Counted from the first letter of the stretch, positions 53,811 to 63,373 are shown. The stretch is 64,000 nt of DNA from CAVYXK01 sp963772445 (GCA_963772445.1 CAVYXK010000019.1:1116001-1180000), one strand, 5' to 3'. Notes: generated from the letters alone by a model not told the origin. Translations and numbers: made by a program.

Positions 53811-55667
53811 CTATACGATGCGCAGTGTGTCGCCCTGGCGCCAGAGAGCGCCGGGAGGCAGCCCCGCGGGGGATCTCGGCAGATCGCTTAGCACCACCGC
53901 GCCCGACATCGTCCATTGCGCCGGTGCGCTGCCGTCGATCGGGTCGCACCCGAAGCGCAGGATGTTACGGCTGTCGGTCGGCGTCGCGAACTCGAACATC
54001 GGCTGACGCACTCCACCGCTGGGATTTAGGCCAATGAATTTCCAGATTCCGACCTCTGTCTGCGCCAGGATTGCCGAGCCTAGGGAAAAACCCGCCAAAT
54101 TTACGCCAGTCACCATGCCCGAGCTGTAGGGTCCCAAGCGGATGGCGCGATTGCCCGGAGCCTCCCGCGCGTTGCCTTGGATTGAGCCGCCGATCAGGGT
54201 GACCGAAGCAGTCGGATATTGACCAAGGCCGGGGCGCCCGCCGGGCCCGGTGAGTGTCGTCTTTGAGAATGGCCTGTGCTGAAAATCGATCTTGAACGTG
54301 TATCCGTCGACCAGCGGATTAATGATCGTCGTGTGAGAGACGCTGTCCTCCGTCAGTATGCCGTGCGTCACCCGACCGGCGGGCTGCCCGGCCGGCTCGG
54401 CGTTTGGGTTGACGACCGTCACGGCCCACACATTGGCAAGGCGGAAGCCGACGGCCCAGCCGATCGCGCTACAATCGATGCAGCGCAGGCCGTCGCACTT
54501 ATCGTGGAAGTCGAACCCGGTCCCGGGACGGGCGGCGTGGTCGCCCCTGGCGTTCTTTTCCGGCGCGATGCTGCTCGACCAGAACGCGTTGGAGTAGCAA
54601 CCCTCGACCCGCGCATCGTCAGCCGACCGCGTGATCTCGACGCCCGTCCCAGCGGTATCGAAATAGAGCTCGCTTACCACGGGCCTGCCGAATCCGTCCG
54701 AGCGGTAGGCGGTATTGAAGCCCATCACCAGCACACGACGAACCTTCGTGTCCGGGCCGCCGTTGGTGATGGCGATCGAGCGTACGCCCCCGTTCACTGC
54801 GGGGTTTTTCCCATCCTCCGAGAACCACAAGTCGATCTGGGCCTGCATCTGCTCGAGGTTGGCCGGTCCGCCGGGCGCGAAATTATCGACCGGCCCCCCC
54901 ATGGTCTTGCGGACGATCTGCAGGTCGGCCAGCTCGGCGAAATAATACAGAAAAACGGTCATCTGCGGGTGCAGGACGATACGCGCGGCATTCTGCAGCT
55001 CGGGCAGGCCGCGCGCTGTTATGCCCAACGCTCCGCCCGGCCCGTCCACCACGCAGTGCGGCGGGATCACCAACGCTCCCGCATTCGGATGAGAGAGCCG
55101 GACGTTGAAGCTCTGCACGCCCCCGTTATTGTGGTCGATCAGATAGGCCCGGCCCGCCTGCAGGCGAACACGGCAGGCGTGGAATCGCTGCGCCGCGCGC
55201 ACAAGCAATTGCTGGCAGGCCGGGAAATCGTTGGTCTTCCCGTCGCCTTTGGCGCCCGCCATTTCGAACGTGAGCTGCGACGGATCGACGATGCGCAGCC
55301 AGCGTCCCGTGGTAGGTCCAGTGCCGCGCCTGGAGGGGGCGAAGACAAGGAATTGGTCCGACTGCGCCGTGCTTTCCGGCGTCCACTGTAATACGCCGCC
55401 ACCCCCGTCGCCGGGGGTCCAGTAGCCATCGACGAGGGCGATCGTGTAGGGCGCCGAGGCGAGCTCGCTCACATCGACGCTGGTGAGACCACCGGGTTGC
55501 ATCACGGTGGGCAAAGCCAGCACACGCCCTGCCCCTCCGAGGGGCTGTCCGCGAATTCGAAGACGGAACATCTGCAGCCGCCATAATGCCTCCGGCCAAA
55601 ATCCTGCTTGCCAGGTACTCGCCTGGAGATCCCCGCCCGCTCGTCCATTACCAGGATCCGACTGCAT
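53811..55667 (-). CDS. Right-handed beta-helix (pectate-lyase-like) protein
   Basis: 618 residues. An entry segment (TSVDVSELASAPYTIALVDG, then YWTPGDGGGGVLQW) precedes the polysaccharide-binding start FEMAGAKGDGKTNDFPACQQ. Many short beta-helix turns follow (EITRSADDARVEGCYSNAFW). The fold is used by polysaccharide lyases and phage-like spikes. No signal peptide is evident from the ATG at 55667; a later start at MFRLRIRG (55571) is possible. It probably acts on surface glycan. Confidence 0.75.
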   Translation of the reverse strand: MQSDPGNGRAGGDLQASTWQAGFWPEALWRLQMFRLRIRGQPLGGAGRVLALPTVMQPGGLTSVDVSELASAPYTIALVDGYWTPGDGGGGVLQWTPESTAQSDQFLVFAPSRRGTGPTTGRWLRIVDPSQLTFEMAGAKGDGKTNDFPACQQLLVRAAQRFHACRVRLQAGRAYLIDHNNGGVQSFNVRLSHPNAGALVIPPHCVVDGPGGALGITARGLPELQNAARIVLHPQMTVFLYYFAELADLQIVRKTMGGPVDNFAPGGPANLEQMQAQIDLWFSEDGKNPAVNGGVRSIAITNGGPDTKVRRVLVMGFNTAYRSDGFGRPVVSELYFDTAGTGVEITRSADDARVEGCYSNAFWSSSIAPEKNARGDHAARPGTGFDFHDKCDGLRCIDCSAIGWAVGFRLANVWAVTVVNPNAEPAGQPAGRVTHGILTEDSVSHTTIINPLVDGYTFKIDFQHRPFSKTTLTGPGGRPGLGQYPTASVTLIGGSIQGNAREAPGNRAIRLGPYSSGMVTGVNLAGFSLGSAILAQTEVGIWKFIGLNPSGGVRQPMFEFATPTDSRNILRFGCDPIDGSAPAQWTMSGAVVLSDLPRSPAGLPPGALWRQGDTLRIV

Positions 55668-56041
55668 CGCGAACTGATCCGTGCCGCCGCCTGCCGGATC
55701 GATCGGGCAGCAAGCGCAATCCGCGCAGACCGCGCTCGATATCTCCGACTTTCACATGGAACCGCGAGGTGGCGACAGGGCGCGTATCGGCAGGCGACTT
55801 AAGGCCACGGATTTCTGCCAGCACGGCGTTTCGATTCTGCATCATGGCAAAGAAGAATCCATCGGACCGGGGCGAGCGTGAGGACCTTCACGCCTCGAGG
55901 CGCATATATCATACCTGCAGGGCCCGATCCCAGAACCGAGATGACGGCCGACGCCCTCGATTTCCGCCGGCGGCTGCAGGCACGCCGCCGCCGCCGTCAT
56001 CTGGGCAAAGGATCGAAGCGCACTGGCTGGCGTCCTGCCGG
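55668..56041. other. Intergenic stretch, nothing identified
   Basis: About 370 bases between two minus-strand genes. Plus-strand open frames are present but carry no motif or ribosome site. A GCCGCCGC-rich tract lies near 55965-56000. Confidence 0.45.
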
Positions 56042-56746
56042 CTAGAGCCAGAAGTGCCGCGTGATCAATTCGTGGCTTGCGATCACGTCAGTCCCAACCG
56101 CGCCAATAAGCTGCCGTAGCCCTGAAATTCCTATTTTGCCAAGATCCAGTGTGGCAAACTCCTCCAATATGGCGAAATATCTGTCTTCCAGGATTCGGGA
56201 ATCGGGATTGAGATTGGTGCAGATGATGAGCCCTGTCGGCGGCGCCTCCAGCGCGTAAATCCGAAGATCTGGCCGGTATTTCTTCAGCATCGGCACGATT
56301 TTCCAGACATCGCCTGACCAGGCGACCCCTTGCTCGATGTGCCGTGTCGTCATCTCAACAGACCCGGGGATGCAGTCGTGCAGAATCACGAGAGAGTTGC
56401 GCCCGACATGGCGTTCCACGTTGATGAAGTCCCGCAGCAGGAACTCGGCATAATGCATGCCGTCGAGGAAGGCGATATCCACGGGGCGCCCAAACAGCAC
56501 GGAGGGGCTGTAGCGGGCAAAGAAGTCGTCGCTCTTCATCTGGAAGAAAAGGCAAGACGGCTTGCCGGGAAGCACTTCCTTGTCGAGAAGGGAGAAGCTG
56601 GGATCGATTGCGATCGATGCACAGCGCGCCAGTCGCAGTGTGGTCCCGGACAACGTTCCGATTTCCAGATACGTCTTTGGTGCGAGTAACTTGTGGAGCC
56701 TGTCCAGCGCCTCGGTGTAGTGGAGGGCCTCTTTATTCGATTGCAT
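56042..56746 (-). CDS. Class I SAM-dependent methyltransferase (Methyltransf_24)
   Basis: 234 residues. Motif I is TYLEIGTLSGTTLRLARC; DIAFLDGMHYAEFLLRDFIN and SLVILHDCIPGSVEMT follow, typical of Methyltransf_24 enzymes next to glycosylation genes. The ATG at 56746 (MQSNKEALHYTEALDRL) is preferred over 56812. Its lower GC hints at transfer. Confidence 0.82.
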   Translation of the reverse strand: MQSNKEALHYTEALDRLHKLLAPKTYLEIGTLSGTTLRLARCASIAIDPSFSLLDKEVLPGKPSCLFFQMKSDDFFARYSPSVLFGRPVDIAFLDGMHYAEFLLRDFINVERHVGRNSLVILHDCIPGSVEMTTRHIEQGVAWSGDVWKIVPMLKKYRPDLRIYALEAPPTGLIICTNLNPDSRILEDRYFAILEEFATLDLGKIGISGLRQLIGAVGTDVIASHELITRHFWL

Positions 56747-57559
56747 CAATGCTTCCTGCCTGGTTCGTAAAACGCGGGAGGTTGGCGTCGTGCGAAGACA
56801 ATCGCAAATCATGGGGTGCGATGCAATGGCGCTTTCGTCCTCTCGGAGGGCCGGCGGCGACGTGGGGCAGAGCGCTCGGTCCGAGAAACAATTCGCCTCG
56901 TCTTGGCGTACCCGGATATTCTATGGGCTGCGTCGCCCGAGGCGCCAGGTCGCGCATGTGAAGCCGCTCGGCTTGCGTATCCGCTGGTTCGACAGCAGAA
57001 CGTCTACCGCGCGGCCTACAGAATGATCGCAGCCCGTGGTGAAGAATTGGCGCCAGGTTCTCAGTGAGACTCCTTGGGGCAGAGCGTTCGGGCTGAGAAG
57101 CAATTCACCTTGTCTTAGCCTGCCCGGGTATTCGAAGGGGAGACATGGCCGGAGCGGCCCGGCTGCGCATGGAGCTGCACGGCTTGAGTATCTGCCGGCT
57201 CGCCTGCAAGGCGTTATCGCGGGTTAGTTTACAAATCGGTAATATGCAATGAACAAGCAGTCTTCCCGGATGGGGAATGGTTCGTCCCCTTCGCACTCGC
57301 TGGTCGCGGGAACAAAACGGGTAAATCGGCCGATCATCCAAAAATTGCCCACGCAGCCGATGGGGGTGTCTTGCTTTTTTTGATTCCGGCTCCGCCAGCT
57401 TAGGCTAAAAGTGCTCTGTTGAGCACGCTGCGGGCCCGGGACCGAAAATTCCAGTCGACGATCGTGCGGTTAGGGCTCAGTTGGACCCCCTGGAAGCTCT
57501 GGCTCTCGAAGGTTTGATCTTATATCGTATTGCGATCAGTGACCACCATGGAGGGACTA
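56747..57559. other. Long noncoding stretch with imperfect direct repeats
   Basis: Two related blocks, about 56861-57005 and 57076-57230, share GGGGCAGAGCG(C/T)TCGG and CAATTC(G/A)CCT then GT(A/C)...CCCGG(A/G)TATTC. They read as decayed copies of one sequence with no intact frame. The last 175 bases are the leader of the methyltransferase duplication. Confidence 0.5.
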
Positions 57560-58219
57560 ATGCACCAGACCGCTCTCGATGCCGGCCGACTGTTCTTCGA
57601 ATGCTACTGGCGAGAGGGCTTCGATCGTATCCTTGACGTCGGTGGCATAGATGTGGGTGGCGGCTCACTTCGGAGCGTCGCCCCGCCCGGAGCGACATAT
57701 ATCGGGGTGGATATGGTGGCCGGCAAAGGTGTCGATCTCGTGCTCGCGGATCCATACGCCTATCCGTTTCCGGACGGACATTTCGACGGGGTGATCAGCA
57801 CCAGCTGCTGAGAACACGATCCGATGTTTTGGCTCACCTTTTTGGAGGGCTTGCGGGTATTGTCCCCGAGCGGCTTCCTTTACGTCAATGCACCGTCGTC
57901 GGGTACGTACCATTGCTACCCACTCGACCATTGGCGGTTCTACCCGGACGCTGGAGTTGCACTGGAATTGTGGGGACGGCGGATGCTGCACCCAGTCCGT
58001 CTGATCGAGAGTTTTATTACCAACCAGAGGGTCCATTCTTTTAACGATTGCGTCATGGTCTTCACCAAGGACCCTGAATTTACGCCGAAAACTTATATAC
58101 AGGATTATCGGACATCAGTAGTGTTCAACGCGCGCAAGGGAACGGTACGCCCGATGGAAGCCAATGCGACTACTTTGTTGAAAGTGCAGAGAACGTTGCT
58201 TCCGGCTCCGCCGGCTTAG
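57560..58219 (+). pseudogene. SAM methyltransferase, copy A, nonsense codon
   Basis: Starts MHQTALDAGRLFFECYWREG after the ribosome site GGAGGG. SAM-binding segments ILDVGGIDVGGGSLRSV and TYIGVDMVAGKGVDLVL are intact. At 57809-57811 a TGA replaces the TGG (Trp) found in copy B. The frame then continues EHDPMFWLTFLEGLRVLSP through to DYRTSVVFNARKG and a stop at 58217. Read-through would give about 219 residues. The upstream fragment of 83 residues cannot be active. Confidence 0.85.
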
Positions 58220-58374
58220 GCTAAAAGTGCTCCGTTGGACACGTAGCGGGCCCGGGACCGAAAATTCCAGTCGACAATCGTGCGGTTAGGGTTCAGTTGG
58301 ACTCCTGGAAGCTCTGGTTCTCGAAGGCTCGATCTTATATCGTATTGCGATCAGTGACCACCATGGAGGGACTA

Positions 58375-58880
58375 ATGCACCAGACCGCTCTCGATGCCGG
58401 CCGACTGTTCTTCGAATGCTACTGGCGAGAGGGCTTCGATCGTATCCTTGACGTCGGCGCCATAGACGTGGGTGGCGGCTCACTTCGTTCCGTCGCCCCG
58501 CCCGGAGCGACATATATCGGGGTGGATATGGTGGCCGGTAAAGGCGTCGATCTCGTGCTCAGAGATCCATACGCCTATCCGTTTCCGGACGGACATTTCG
58601 ACGCGGTGATCAGCACTAGCTGCTGGGAACACGATCCGATGTTTTGGCTCACCTTTTTGGAGGGCTTGCGGGTATTGTCCCCGAATGGCTTCCTTTACGT
58701 CAATGCACCGTCGTCGGGTACGTACCATTGCTACCCACTCGACCATTGGCGGTTCTACCCGGATGCCGGAGTTGCACTGGAATTGTGGGGACGCCGGATG
58801 CTGCGCCCAGTCCGTCTGATCGAGAGTTTTATTACCGACCAGAGGGTCCATTTTTTTAATGATTGCGTCATGGTCTTCAC
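58375..58880 (+). pseudogene. SAM methyltransferase, copy B, 5' part
   Basis: The same protein as copy A with the Trp codon intact (STSCWEHDPMFWLTF). After FFNDCVMVF the frame runs into the inserted element and ends at RECRVLGYFLAACDFRS, which is IS sequence. The rest of the gene is at 61112-61262. The original was 217-220 residues. Confidence 0.88.
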
Positions 58881-58901
58881 TCGAGAGTGCCGAGTTCTGG
58901 G

Positions 58902-59285
58902 TTACTTCCTGGCGGCCTGTGACTTTCGCTCGTAGTCGTCAAGCCACTGCTCAGTGAGCCGGTCGAGCTCCTCGAGCTGGCGTTCGGAGTAGGATTCCGG
59001 CGCAAAGCCCTCGAGCCACCCGAGCACGTGAGTTTCGATCAAGTCGCGCGGCACGTCCGGATGCTCGGCATGGATGCATTCTGCCGACTGCTCGATCGAC
59101 AGCCGTTTCCCGTCGTCCCAGACGATCTTGCGCCGTTTGGGGTCAACGTCGGCATTATCCAGTGCGGCGAAGACCAGATCGAGCGCGTAGACCGAGCGTT
59201 CCCCCTCGGACGAGCCCATCCATTCGAGGAAGGCGTCAGTGAACGGGTTGTTCTCGAAGGGGTGTTTTGCGCGTCGCTTGCCCAT
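58902..59285 (-). CDS. IS passenger protein, 127 residues, unknown
   Basis: Acidic, helical protein. It starts MGKRRAKHPFENNPFTDAFL, with GERSVYALDLVFAALDNADV in the middle and LDRLTEQWLDDYERKSQ at the end. No family is recognised. It lies 22 bases after the DUF6788-type gene and is probably co-transcribed with it from the promoter at 59632-59660. Proximity to a basic partner suggests the two proteins interact. Confidence 0.6.
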   Translation of the reverse strand: MGKRRAKHPFENNPFTDAFLEWMGSSEGERSVYALDLVFAALDNADVDPKRRKIVWDDGKRLSIEQSAECIHAEHPDVPRDLIETHVLGWLEGFAPESYSERQLEELDRLTEQWLDDYERKSQAARK

Positions 59286-59307
59286 CGGATGAGGATAGCA
59301 CCGCGGG

Positions 59308-59625
59308 TCATTGCCGTCGCAAGGCTCGCTTCATCATCAAGCGGCTCTGCTCGATGCTCAAGGCGATCCACTGGGCGGTGAGCGCCTTGAAGCGCTTATA
59401 GTTGCGGATCTCACGCCGCACCTCGGGCAGATAGTCGCGCGGAACATATTCGGTCCGGCTCCTCATCTGCCGCGTGTAGCTGAGCTGGTAGTAGGGTCCC
59501 CTCCGGTTCTCTGGATCCTTGTACTGGCGGGTGAGCGATCCGGGCCGCATGTCTTCAATGCCGGCCAGCTGCGCCTTGATGCTTCCAACGCGCTTTCTGA
59601 TCACTGCCAGGCGTTTGTTTGTCAT
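59308..59625 (-). CDS. DUF6788-like IS passenger protein
   Basis: 105 residues, strongly basic. Core: DMRPGSLTRQYKDPENRRGP, YYQLSYTRQMRSRTEYVPRD and RREIRNYKRFKALTAQWIAL. The pattern GSLTRQY...GPYYQLSYT matches the small DUF6788 family often found beside transposases, from memory. It could bind DNA or RNA. Its ATG lies six bases after the predicted -10, so its message may be leaderless. Confidence 0.6.
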   Translation of the reverse strand: MTNKRLAVIRKRVGSIKAQLAGIEDMRPGSLTRQYKDPENRRGPYYQLSYTRQMRSRTEYVPRDYLPEVRREIRNYKRFKALTAQWIALSIEQSRLMMKRALRRQ

Positions 59626-59631
59626 AGGTTT

Positions 59632-59660
59632 AGCATACCAGTGCTATACTATGCTGGCAA
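59632..59660 (-). promoter_or_regulatory. Promoter of the passenger operon
   Basis: On the minus strand TTGCCA (59660-59655), a 17-base spacer and TATGCT (59637-59632), then AAACCT and the ATG at 59625. The inverted repeat AGCATA/TATGCT and a plus-strand TATACT (59645-59650) overlap it, so both directions may be regulated by one site. Confidence 0.5.
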
Positions 59661-59678
59661 CAAAATCGAGAGGGTCCG

Positions 59679-61079
59679 ATGCCGCTGTGGATGCCCTGGT
59701 GGAACGCGATTTGGCTGCTGCGTCCGGCGTTCTCGCGTCTGCGCACCTTCCTGTGGTTCGCCACCGCCGTGGCAGGCTTCACGGTGCGGACGGAACTGCT
59801 GGGCGTAACCAGCCTCGTGCGGGCGCTGAAGCTCGAGGCTCGCTTCTACAACAAGCTCGTCGATCACTTTCACAGCCCCGCCGTGAAGCTCGATCGGCTC
59901 GCGGCGCTGTGGACCCAGGTGGTGCTCCGGCTATTCCCGCAGCCGCTGCGCATCAAGGGAAGGTGTGTCGTGGTCGGCGACGGCATCAAGATCCCCAAGC
60001 GCGGGCGCAAGATGCCGGCGGTCAAACTCCTGCATCAGCAGTCCGAGTCGAACACCAAGCCCGAATTCATCATGGGACATTCCCTCCAGGCTGTGAGCGT
60101 GCTCGTTCAGGCCGCAGCCAGCGTCTTCGCCGTGCCGCTCGCCATACGAATCCACGAAGGGTTGGTGTGGTCCAATCGCGATCGCCGCACCCTGCTCGAC
60201 AAGATGCTTGCGCTCCTCGGGATCGTCGCCATCCCAGAACCCTTCTACTTCGTCGCCGACGCCTACTATGCCGCGCGCAAGATCGTCACCGGCCTGCTCG
60301 AGGAGAACAACCACCTGGTCACGCGGGTGAAGTCCAACGCCGTCGCCTACACTGCTCACCAGCAGTGCGGCCCGCGGAAGAGAGGTCGGCCCAGGGTCTA
60401 TGGCAGGAAGGTCAAGCTCAAATCCCTGCTGGAGGACCCCAAGGGCTTCCAACAGGCCGAAAGTCCCGTCTACGGCGAGCACCAGGTGATCATCCAGTAT
60501 CGGGTCCGCGACCTGCTATGGCGCCCGGCCGGTCAACTCGTGCGCTTCGTGGCGGTGATTCATCCAGTAAGAGGCTCGTGCCTCCTGATGTGCACCGACA
60601 CCTCTTTGGAGGCTATCGAGATCATTCGCCTGTACGGTCTGCGCTTCAAGATCGAGCACACGTTCAAGCAGGCGGTGCGGCTGATCGGTTCGTTTACCTA
60701 CCATTTCTGGATGTCCGACATGAAGCCGCTCCGCCGCCGCAGTGGCAATCAACATCTCCATCGTGAGTCGCCGGAATACCGCAACGCCGTCAAACGCAAG
60801 CTCCACGCCTACCACGTCTTCATCCAGGCGGGTGTCGTCTGCCAGGGACTACTTCAGTATCTGGCCGTCGCCTTCCCTCAGCTCGTCTGGAATTCCTTCG
60901 GCTCCTGGCTGCGAACCATTCGGCCCGGCATCCCGCCCTCGGAGCTGGTCGTGGCCAATGCCCTGCGCCAGAGCCTGCCGGAATTTCTCTTGAATGCCAC
61001 CCCGAGCAACACCTTCGCGAAATTCGTCATCGAACGACAGGACACCAATAAAATGGAGGCCTTCCGCCTAGCCTCCTGA
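59679..61079 (+). CDS. IS4-superfamily DDE transposase
   Basis: 466 residues. Candidate catalytic residues: CVVVGDGIKIPKRGRKMPAV (Asp), FYFVADAYYAARKIVTGLLE (Asp) and YGLRFKIEHTFKQAVRLIG (YREK-type Glu). A basic RKRGRPRVYGRKVKLKSL segment lies between. The gene is intact and spans most of the element; an active copy is likely. The exact IS family needs a database check. Confidence 0.85.
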   Translation: MPLWMPWWNAIWLLRPAFSRLRTFLWFATAVAGFTVRTELLGVTSLVRALKLEARFYNKLVDHFHSPAVKLDRLAALWTQVVLRLFPQPLRIKGRCVVVGDGIKIPKRGRKMPAVKLLHQQSESNTKPEFIMGHSLQAVSVLVQAAASVFAVPLAIRIHEGLVWSNRDRRTLLDKMLALLGIVAIPEPFYFVADAYYAARKIVTGLLEENNHLVTRVKSNAVAYTAHQQCGPRKRGRPRVYGRKVKLKSLLEDPKGFQQAESPVYGEHQVIIQYRVRDLLWRPAGQLVRFVAVIHPVRGSCLLMCTDTSLEAIEIIRLYGLRFKIEHTFKQAVRLIGSFTYHFWMSDMKPLRRRSGNQHLHRESPEYRNAVKRKLHAYHVFIQAGVVCQGLLQYLAVAFPQLVWNSFGSWLRTIRPGIPPSELVVANALRQSLPEFLLNATPSNTFAKFVIERQDTNKMEAFRLAS

Positions 61080-61111
61080 GCCGAAATTCCTCCGGAACTC
61101 TGGACTCGCGA

Positions 61112-61262
61112 GGTCTTCACCAAGGACCCTGAATTTACGCCGAAAACTTATATACAGGATTATCGGACATCAGTAGTGTTCAACGCGCGCAAGGGAACGG
61201 TACGCCCGATGGAAGCTAATGCGAATACTTTGTTGAAAGTGCAGAGAACACTGATTCCTTAG
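61112..61262 (+). pseudogene. SAM methyltransferase copy B, displaced 3' part
   Basis: Resumes after the target duplication with VFTKDPEFTPKTYIQDYRTS and ends KVQRTLIP at a TAG at 61260. The sequence matches copy A at 58058-58195 base for base apart from a few changes. It shows the original 3' end of the gene. Confidence 0.85.
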
Positions 61263-61537
61263 CTTCGATTAGAATCTCTCCGGGGATGATGTCGGCCATC
61301 ACCGCATAGCTCAGCGGATAATAGGGGATCACGATCAGTCGTCCGAGCGGCCGAGCAGCGCCGGGGGGAACACTTTCAGCAGTGGCCGGCGCGGCGCCTG
61401 CCTTGGCTACCTCTTTCAGCTCAGGGATCACCTCGGGATCGCCGGTCGGGGGCGGCGCTGTTCGTCAATGCGTAAATAAATGTCGTGGCACCAAGACGTG
61501 GATCACCGGGACAATAGACGGACCACAGTCCGCCGTC
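61263..61537. other. Intergenic stretch with a possible gene fragment
   Basis: A minus-strand frame (61431 downward) begins MIPELKEVAKAGAAPATAES and contains RLIVIPYYPLSYAVMADIIP, which looks protein-like. It runs into the methyltransferase end and has no ribosome site. No family is recognised. Confidence 0.35.
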
Positions 61538-63373
61538 CTATCCCAGTCCTGTCGCCATCAGCGCGGTCACACGCCGGGCGAATCCAGCCAGGTCCTTCGG
61601 CAGCTCGCCCTCCTGCACGCGCGCCAGATCGAGCAGCGTCGCCGCCGCCTGCTCGATCAGGGCCTTGTCATCGACTCGCTTGCCCAGCGCCTCAATCACC
61701 GCGTGGCGCGGATTCACTTCCAGCACCGGCGGCGCTTGCAACCCGCCGCGCCCGGCCCGGCGCATCAGGCGCTGCAACTGCAAATCCGGCCCCTTGCCGC
61801 CCGCCGACAGCACCACCGCGCTATCCGTCAGTCGCGCCGTCGCCCGCACCTCGGAAACCTCATCGCCGAGCGCTCCTTTCAGCGCCGTTGTCAGCACCGA
61901 GATGTCCGGCAGCTCCGCGTCTTTGCCGGTATCGGCGGAAGCCTGGGTCACGCTGACCAGCCGCTTGTCCTCGAAAGTGCTCAGCCGATCGGGCCAGAAG
62001 GCGTCGATCGGATCTGCTAGCAGCAGCACCTCTTTCCCCTGCGCTCGGAATCCCTCCAACTGCGGCGACCCGCACAGCGCCTCAGTATCGTCGCCGAGCA
62101 GGTAATAAATCTCGTCCTGCCCCGGCTGAATGCGGTTCACGTAATCGGGCAGCGACGTCCACCCGTCCACTTTCGACGAGCGGAACCGCAGAAGGGGCGC
62201 GATCTCTGACCGGTGCTCGGTATCCTCCCAGATTCCCTCTTTCAGAACCGGGCCGAAATTCTCCCAGAACTTGCTGTAGTCTTCCGTCTCCTTCGTCTTG
62301 GTCTTCAGCTCCGCCAACACCCGCCCGACCAGTGCCTTGCGGATACGTCCAAGGACCGGTGTGGTCTGCAGCGCCTCGCGCGAGACATTCAGCGGCAGGT
62401 CCTCGGTATCAACCACGCCCTGCACGAAGCGCAGCCAGGGGGGCAGCAGCTCCGCTTTGTCGGTGATGAACATGCGCCGGACATACAGTCGGACGTGTGA
62501 CTCGCGATCGTTCTCCAGGATGTCGAACGGCCGCGTGCCAGGGATGAACAGCAAAGCCCAGAAATCCAGCGTACCTTCGGCCCGCCAGTGCAACGTCGCC
62601 CAAGGGGTGTCGAAGATATGGCCGAGATGCCGGTAGAATTCGTTGTACGACTGTTCTGTTACCTCCGATCTCGGCTTGCGCCACAGCGCCGTGCCCTCGT
62701 TCGCCGGTTGGTCCTTGCCGTCGCGGGCGATGGTGATCGGCAGGGTGATGTGGTCGGCCCATTTGCGCACGATCGCTTCCAGCCGCATCGGCTCCAGGAA
62801 GTCCGTCGCATCCGCCTTCACGTGCAGCAGCACGTCGGTGCCCGCTGGCTCGCGCGTGGCCGGCCCGACGGCGAACAATTCACCGCCCTCCGAGGACCAG
62901 GTGAACGCCTCCTCCGAGCCTGCCTTCCGCGAGGTCACCTCGACCCGGTCGGCGACCATGAATGACGAGTAGAATCCCACGCCGAACTGGCCGATCAGGC
63001 TCGGTCGCTCCTCCGGCTTGGCCGTCGCCAGCGCCTTGGCGAAGGCGCTCGTGCCGGACCGGGCGATAGTGCCGAGATTGTCGATCAGCTCCTGTCGGCT
63101 CATGCCGATCCCGTCATCCGCGATCAGCAGGGTCCGTCCGCTCTTGTCCGGGACGATGCGAATCTTCGCATCGGGCGGCGGCGACAAGGCCGCATCGGTG
63201 AGTGATTCGAACCGCCGCCGGTCCATCGCGTCGGCCGCGTTGGCGACCAGCTCGCGCAGGAAGATCTCACGCTCGGAATAGAGCGAGTGCACCACCAGAT
63301 CGAGCAGCCGCCCGACCTCCGCCCCAAAAGCGTGGGTTTCCGCCTGCTGTGCTTCGACCGTCGGATCCGCCAT
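61538..63373 (-). CDS. htpG: Chaperone HtpG (Hsp90)
   Basis: 611 residues. The GHKL ATPase N-domain is FLRELVANAADAMDRRRFES, LLIADDGIGMSRQELIDNLG and SLIGQFGVGFYSSFMVADRV. The middle domain has VRLYVRRMFITDKAELLPPW and GVVDTEDLPLNVSREALQ; a C-terminal dimerisation domain follows. It is full length for bacterial Hsp90. The ATG at 63373 is family-consistent; the long upstream frame is not. Confidence 0.96.
   Translation of the reverse strand: MADPTVEAQQAETHAFGAEVGRLLDLVVHSLYSEREIFLRELVANAADAMDRRRFESLTDAALSPPPDAKIRIVPDKSGRTLLIADDGIGMSRQELIDNLGTIARSGTSAFAKALATAKPEERPSLIGQFGVGFYSSFMVADRVEVTSRKAGSEEAFTWSSEGGELFAVGPATREPAGTDVLLHVKADATDFLEPMRLEAIVRKWADHITLPITIARDGKDQPANEGTALWRKPRSEVTEQSYNEFYRHLGHIFDTPWATLHWRAEGTLDFWALLFIPGTRPFDILENDRESHVRLYVRRMFITDKAELLPPWLRFVQGVVDTEDLPLNVSREALQTTPVLGRIRKALVGRVLAELKTKTKETEDYSKFWENFGPVLKEGIWEDTEHRSEIAPLLRFRSSKVDGWTSLPDYVNRIQPGQDEIYYLLGDDTEALCGSPQLEGFRAQGKEVLLLADPIDAFWPDRLSTFEDKRLVSVTQASADTGKDAELPDISVLTTALKGALGDEVSEVRATARLTDSAVVLSAGGKGPDLQLQRLMRRAGRGGLQAPPVLEVNPRHAVIEALGKRVDDKALIEQAAATLLDLARVQEGELPKDLAGFARRVTALMATGLG

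Larger units (their letters stand above)
57384..58880. repeat. Tandem duplication, about 815-bp period
   Basis: Unit A (57384-58199) and unit B (58200 onward) share the leader GCTCCGCCGGCTTAGGCTAA, the promoter-distal sequence and the methyltransferase gene with few substitutions. Unit B continues past the insertion sequence at 61121. Unit A fuses into unit B after VQRTLLP, so its last codons are derived from the next leader. Confidence 0.85.
58881..61111 (+). mobile_element. 2.2-kb insertion sequence with two passenger genes
   Basis: The 9-base GGTCTTCAC flanks both ends (58872-58880 and 61112-61120). Terminal inverted repeats start TCGAGAGTGCCGAGTTCTGG and, inverted, TCGCGAGTCCAGAGTTCCGG. 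It carries one DDE transposase on the plus strand and two small genes on the minus strand, divergently arranged. A 9-bp duplication and the YREK motif fit the IS4 superfamily. Confidence 0.88.
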
